Assembly (NCBI GenBank): GCA_022648545.1
Contig: JALCMP010000002.1
Location: 1-64,000, forward strand
Direction: 5' to 3'
Length of the DNA: 64,000 nt
Source: Bacteroidales bacterium
Lineage (GTDB): Bacteria > Bacteroidota > Bacteroidia > Bacteroidales > UBA932
Below the pieces are notes generated by a model. That model searched no databases, was not told the origin of the DNA, and saw nothing but the letters and a program-made list of their open reading frames with translations. Positions 62,920-64,000 of this stretch are shown here, piece after piece; the first letter of the stretch is position 1, and each line of letters begins with the position of its first letter. The position numbers were made by a program, and so were the translations under genes.

Positions 62920-63696
62920 TTAAACAGGTTCCACACATCCGAATCCCTGACTTCCCTGCTCTCCCACTCCGCAGTCGTAAGCTATTTTCATAAGTTCGGC
63001 AGGTGCCTTAATTTTGAAACGGCACAAGTAGCCGCGCACCCTGGTCTCCATGGGCGTTCCGGCTTTTATGGTTATAAGTTTGCTTTTCGGCCTATCCAAT
63101 ACTTCAAAACCGCATTGTGATTCGTCGTCAATATCTTTTCCGTAAAACGAGCGATACCTCCTTTTCAAATCGGAGATAACTGCGGGACACGCACGGGAAT
63201 CATCGGGAGAAAGATATACGGTAGTATCCGTATCAGGCTTGTATTTTATGCATATCGGAGACAGCGACCTAAATGTCATTTCATTCGTAAAGACAGGCGG
63301 TTCCATTGCCGTTATATTCCTCACAAGAAACCTGACGGAAGAATATCTGTCTCCTATTTCGAAAGACTGATTTGCAAAAATACCCTTTATGAATTCGCGA
63401 GTAGATATTTCGGGAAGAAAAGAAATCTGCCACCGTACCACGTCGGAAAAGATCCGCAGGCGTCCCGATTGTTTTAAAACACGATAGCTGTCCACCCCCA
63501 GTTGCGAAAAGGTAAAAAGCTTGAATTTCCGTCCCGTTTCCGTACCATAACCGTTATCGTGAAGCCATTCCGAAAAATCCCCACCTGCACGTGAAAGGAT
63601 CTTGTAGATTACGGCACTTTGTTCGTATTGATAATTTATAGGCAATATGTCTCCCGAGGCATTTTTGTCAAGTTGCAGATTCAATTGAAATCTCAT
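62920..63696 (-). CDS. cas6: Cas6 crRNA-processing endoribonuclease
   Basis: A 258-aa RAMP protein with the N-terminal ferredoxin-like fold (MRFQLNLQLDKNASGDILPINYQYEQSAVIYKILSRA) and the C-terminal Gly-rich loop GVGEQGSQGFGCVE. It cleaves pre-crRNA in the AT-rich repeat. It is the first gene of the cas cluster, 7 bp before cas4, and resembles the Cas6 of type I-B systems. Confidence 0.92.
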   Translation of the reverse strand: MRFQLNLQLDKNASGDILPINYQYEQSAVIYKILSRAGGDFSEWLHDNGYGTETGRKFKLFTFSQLGVDSYRVLKQSGRLRIFSDVVRWQISFLPEISTREFIKGIFANQSFEIGDRYSSVRFLVRNITAMEPPVFTNEMTFRSLSPICIKYKPDTDTTVYLSPDDSRACPAVISDLKRRYRSFYGKDIDDESQCGFEVLDRPKSKLITIKAGTPMETRVRGYLCRFKIKAPAELMKIAYDCGVGEQGSQGFGCVEPV

Positions 63697-63720
63697 GTTC
63701 CGTCCTATATAAAAATCATA

Positions 63721-64000
63721 TCACACCAGAACGGGCACTCCGTTGACTATCGCCCTTATTACAACTATATAGAGCATGAAAAGTGACATCAGGGCCACTA
63801 TTATCTGGAATATTATTTCGTTTACCAGTCTCACATGCAACACACGTAATGAACTTCCGTCGGGGTGCTCTTCCTGTGCCTGCTCTTTTTGCGCTTCCTT
63901 GTATGCGGATGTATATTTTCTGTTCTGTACTATTGAAAACAGCGACAGCATTATGCAGAACGTAACGAACGTTGCGTTTATCCAGAATCTGTTGGGCCCC
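63721..64000 (-). CDS. Two-helix membrane protein, N-terminus beyond the window
   Basis: The frame is open to the window edge (63721-64000, first codons at the right end not in view); an ATG at 63951 gives 76 aa, but the upstream residues GPNRFWINATFVTFCI complete a membrane helix, so the real start is probably outside. A second helix is EIIFQIIVALMSLFMLYIVVI; the linker is Glu/Lys-rich. It lies 24 bp upstream of cas6 on the same strand. No link to CRISPR is known to me. Confidence 0.6.
   Translation of the reverse strand, partial: GPNRFWINATFVTFCIMLSLFSIVQNRKYTSAYKEAQKEQAQEEHPDGSSLRVLHVRLVNEIIFQIIVALMSLFMLYIVVIRAIVNGVPVLV

Overview
The window looks like chromosome from a Bacteroidota bacterium, most likely Bacteroidales. 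Evidence: many upstream regions carry the Bacteroidetes -7 box TAnnTTTG; Shine-Dalgarno sequences are mostly absent; and the gene families fit (Mfa/FimA-type fimbrillin lipoproteins, CarboxypepD_reg/TonB-type outer-membrane receptors, a periplasmic tricorn-type S41 protease). I cannot name the genus from sequence alone. No rRNA or tRNA gene was recognised.

Layout. 0-3 kb: debris and addiction. A truncated gene and a higBA toxin-antitoxin module lie between two ~172-bp direct repeats, followed by a 5'-truncated AAA-ATPase gene. 3-5.4 kb: a broken fimbrillin-family gene (2-bp frameshift plus in-frame deletion) behind a long structured leader. 5.4-11.7 kb: a RiPP locus with a YcaO enzyme, a 42-aa lasso-type precursor, an MBOAT/SGNH acyltransferase pair and an asparagine-synthetase-like lasso cyclase. 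11.8-12.9 kb: a DUF1848 protein. 13-26.4 kb: a defence island with a large PD-(D/E)XK nuclease of unknown system, type I restriction-modification (hsdM, rhuM, hsdS, a DNA-binding gene, doc, hsdR) and a Fic protein. 26.5-34 kb: S9 peptidase, an ATPase remnant, methyltransferase, Nudix hydrolase, a regulator with a membrane protein, and an outer-membrane barrel. 34-38 kb: a His-rich ferredoxin, two long palindromes flanking a tiny basic ORF, a His-rich small protein and a TonB receptor (probably metal related). 38-46.7 kb: tricorn-like protease, thioesterase, BtuB-like receptor, cysteine-cluster protein, two small paralogues and NAD(P)HX repair enzyme. 46.8-49.7 kb: a second lasso locus (HPr-kinase-like tail kinase, second cyclase, second 42-aa precursor). 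49.8-53.4 kb: FimB/Mfa2-like lipoprotein and an intact fimbrillin with the same structured leader; its 3' end looks like the variable region of a diversity-generating retroelement (DGR). 53.75-63.7 kb: a CRISPR array of ten 29-bp repeats and a type I-D CRISPR-Cas locus (cas3', csc1, csc2, cas10d with HD domain, cas2, cas1, cas4, cas6).

How it fits together. The fimbrillin/lasso pair occurs twice in mirror image (3-11.7 kb and 46.8-53.4 kb), which suggests an old inverted duplication followed by decay of one fimbrillin copy. The two precursors share length, leader motif and Ser C-terminus; the first core closely resembles paeninodin, whose tail is phosphorylated by a kinase like the one in locus 2. 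No lasso B protein (RRE/leader peptidase) is visible, so it must act from elsewhere or be replaced. The strongest candidates for something new are the YcaO/MBOAT-containing lasso locus, the covarying leader RNA in front of both fimbrillins, the type I-D effector joined to a compositionally different adaptation module, and the 1083-aa nuclease beside the restriction system.
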